A DNA stretch of 64,000 bases. It comes from an uncultured Roseovarius sp. (GTDB lineage Bacteria; Pseudomonadota; Alphaproteobacteria; Rhodobacterales; Rhodobacteraceae). Position 1 is the first letter of the stretch, and each line of letters starts with the position of its first letter. The notes beneath the pieces were generated by a model. The model was not told where the DNA came from, made no database searches, and saw only the letters and a program-made list of their open reading frames with translations. Below, piece after piece: positions 62,903 through 64,000 of the stretch. The translations under genes and the position numbers were made by a program. The DNA lies in contig CANMOU010000002.1 of the NCBI GenBank assembly GCA_947499555.1, positions 1 through 64,000 of the forward strand, given 5' to 3'.

Positions 62903-64000
62903 CCCTGTCTCCTGCCCCTCGTCTTCCGGCATTCGCGCTTTTTGCCGCAATGCTTGCCGCAGCTGGTCTGCCGCTTTACATGCACGCACCAAAGTTTTTC
63001 GTGGATGAGTATGGCGTATCGCTGGCCGCGCTTGGCACGGTGCTTTTCGTGCTGAGACTGCTGGATGTGGTGCAGGATCCTTTGCTGGGCAAACTGGCCG
63101 CCGCGATCCGCGCCTATCGGGGGATTTCGGTTGCCGTGGCCGTCGTGGTGATGGCGCTTGGTATGGTGGGGCTTTTTGGTGTCGCGGCCCCCATTGCGCC
63201 GCTCTGGTGGTTTGCGATCATGCTGACCTTGGTCTTCTCGGCCTTCAGCTATCTGACAATCTGCTTTTATGCCCAAGGCGTCTCAGCTGCGTCCGAGATT
63301 GGGCAGGCGGGGCATCTTAAGGTCGCGCGCTGGCGCGAAACGGGCGCCTTGCTTGGCATCTGCGCGGCTGCGGCAGCGCCGGTTGTTCTGGGCGGCTACG
63401 GTGCCTTTGCTTTGGGTTTTGTCGTTTTGGCAATCGCCGCGATCTGGGCCATGGGGCAGCAATGGACCGGCAAGGTGGTGCCGCAAACCGGCCTTGGTCC
63501 GGTTCTGGCAGACCCTGTCGCGCGCCGGTTGCTCCTGGTTGCGCTGGCGAATTCCGCGCCGGTCGCGGTCAGCTCGACGCTGTTTCTTTTCTTTGTGGAA
63601 GACCGTCTTGGCCTTACCGGCTGGGAAGGGCCGCTCTTGTTGCTTTTCTTCCTGTTTGCGGCCTTGTCAGCGCCCTTCTGGTCGCGCGCCGCCGAGCAAT
63701 ATGGCGCGCGCAATGTGCTTATCTTCGGGATGGTTCTGTCGATTGTCGCTTTTGCCTATGCCGTCCTGCTGGGCACCGGAGATCTTGTTGCTTTTGCCGT
63801 TATCTGCGCGGCGTCGGGCGTCGCACTTGGGGCGGATATGACGCTTTTGCCGGCCCTTTTTGCCAAGCGGATGGAGGAAATCTCACCGGGTGCGGCGGAA
63901 GGGTTCAGCCTGTGGTCCTTTGTCAGCAAGATGACCTTGGCCATCGCCGCCGTTGCCCTTTTGCCGCTCTTGCAAAGCTCGGGCTATGTGCCCGGCCAAA
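62899..64000 (+). CDS. MFS-type transporter, 3' end outside window
   Basis: The open frame starts at ATG 62899, overlapping DUF1365 by 4 bp, and is still open at the window end (367 codons). It is hydrophobic with about nine membrane segments visible and resembles the MFS_2/GPH cation-symporter fold (AALGTVLFVLRLLDVVQDPL near 43-62). It is common in RpoE-linked clusters with DUF1365 and may move lipids or sugars; the substrate is unknown. Confidence 0.75.
   Translation, partial: MTLSPAPRLPAFALFAAMLAAAGLPLYMHAPKFFVDEYGVSLAALGTVLFVLRLLDVVQDPLLGKLAAAIRAYRGISVAVAVVVMALGMVGLFGVAAPIAPLWWFAIMLTLVFSAFSYLTICFYAQGVSAASEIGQAGHLKVARWRETGALLGICAAAAAPVVLGGYGAFALGFVVLAIAAIWAMGQQWTGKVVPQTGLGPVLADPVARRLLLVALANSAPVAVSSTLFLFFVEDRLGLTGWEGPLLLLFFLFAALSAPFWSRAAEQYGARNVLIFGMVLSIVAFAYAVLLGTGDLVAFAVICAASGVALGADMTLLPALFAKRMEEISPGAAEGFSLWSFVSKMTLAIAAVALLPLLQSSGYVPGQ

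Overview
The window looks like a chromosomal segment of an aerobic, probably anoxygenic-phototrophic alphaproteobacterium of the Rhodobacteraceae (Roseobacter group). Pointers are a puc light-harvesting operon (pucB, pucA, pucC) under two tandem PpsR/CrtJ-type palindromes, an fbcFBC-type cytochrome bc1 operon, an RpoE/ChrR singlet-oxygen pair with a matching RpoE promoter, and many genes for methylated-amine and betaine-type catabolism.

Layout. 0.5-9 kb: mixed accessory genes (SDR, M81 peptidase with a peptide-binding protein and a divergent HTH regulator, LysR regulator, TPR protein, integrase remnant). 9.5-19 kb: an EF-hand protein and a CdhR/GbdR-like AraC regulator facing a tight seven-gene minus-strand operon: Rieske oxygenase, choline-sulfatase homologue, SDR, BKACE, aldehyde dehydrogenase, SDR and carnitine-dehydrogenase-like enzyme. 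19.5-24.4 kb: a frameshifted RTX calcium-binding gene, a GNAT/LysR divergent pair and an amine-oxidase-like flavoprotein. 24.6-26 kb: an IS1111-type insertion sequence with intact transposase and 14-bp inverted repeats. 26.3-36.4 kb: a second catabolic island made of a DMGDH-type flavoprotein, aldehyde dehydrogenase, NDP-forming acyl-CoA synthetase, Rieske oxygenase, acyl-CoA dehydrogenase, enoyl-CoA hydratase and an XRE-cupin regulator. Two 28-bp palindromes with the same half-sites sit at its promoters. 36.8-37.4 kb: a short tyrosine recombinase.

From 37.5 kb the sequence is mostly core genome: DUF1992, tRNA-Lys, dapF, mtaB, two GSTs, a PaiB-like protein, an outer-membrane barrel, petABC, the puc operon with an unusual repeat protein, alkB, mutY, a DUF721/DciA-like gene, a DsbA-like gene, a CoA-transferase, lpxK-waaA, a glutamine amidotransferase, an HlyD-type protein with a small membrane partner, chrR-rpoE, and a divergent run of amine-oxidase-like flavoprotein, DUF1365 and an MFS protein cut by the window end.

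The strongest candidate for an undescribed system is the pair of catabolic islands at 11.6-19.1 kb and 26.3-36.4 kb. The first combines a sulfatase, a Rieske oxygenase and a BKACE/carnitine-dehydrogenase pair, suggesting breakdown of a sulfated or quaternary-ammonium beta-hydroxy acid. The second looks like one regulon that strips N-methyl groups and then runs a CoA-dependent oxidation. Substrates are not deducible from sequence alone.
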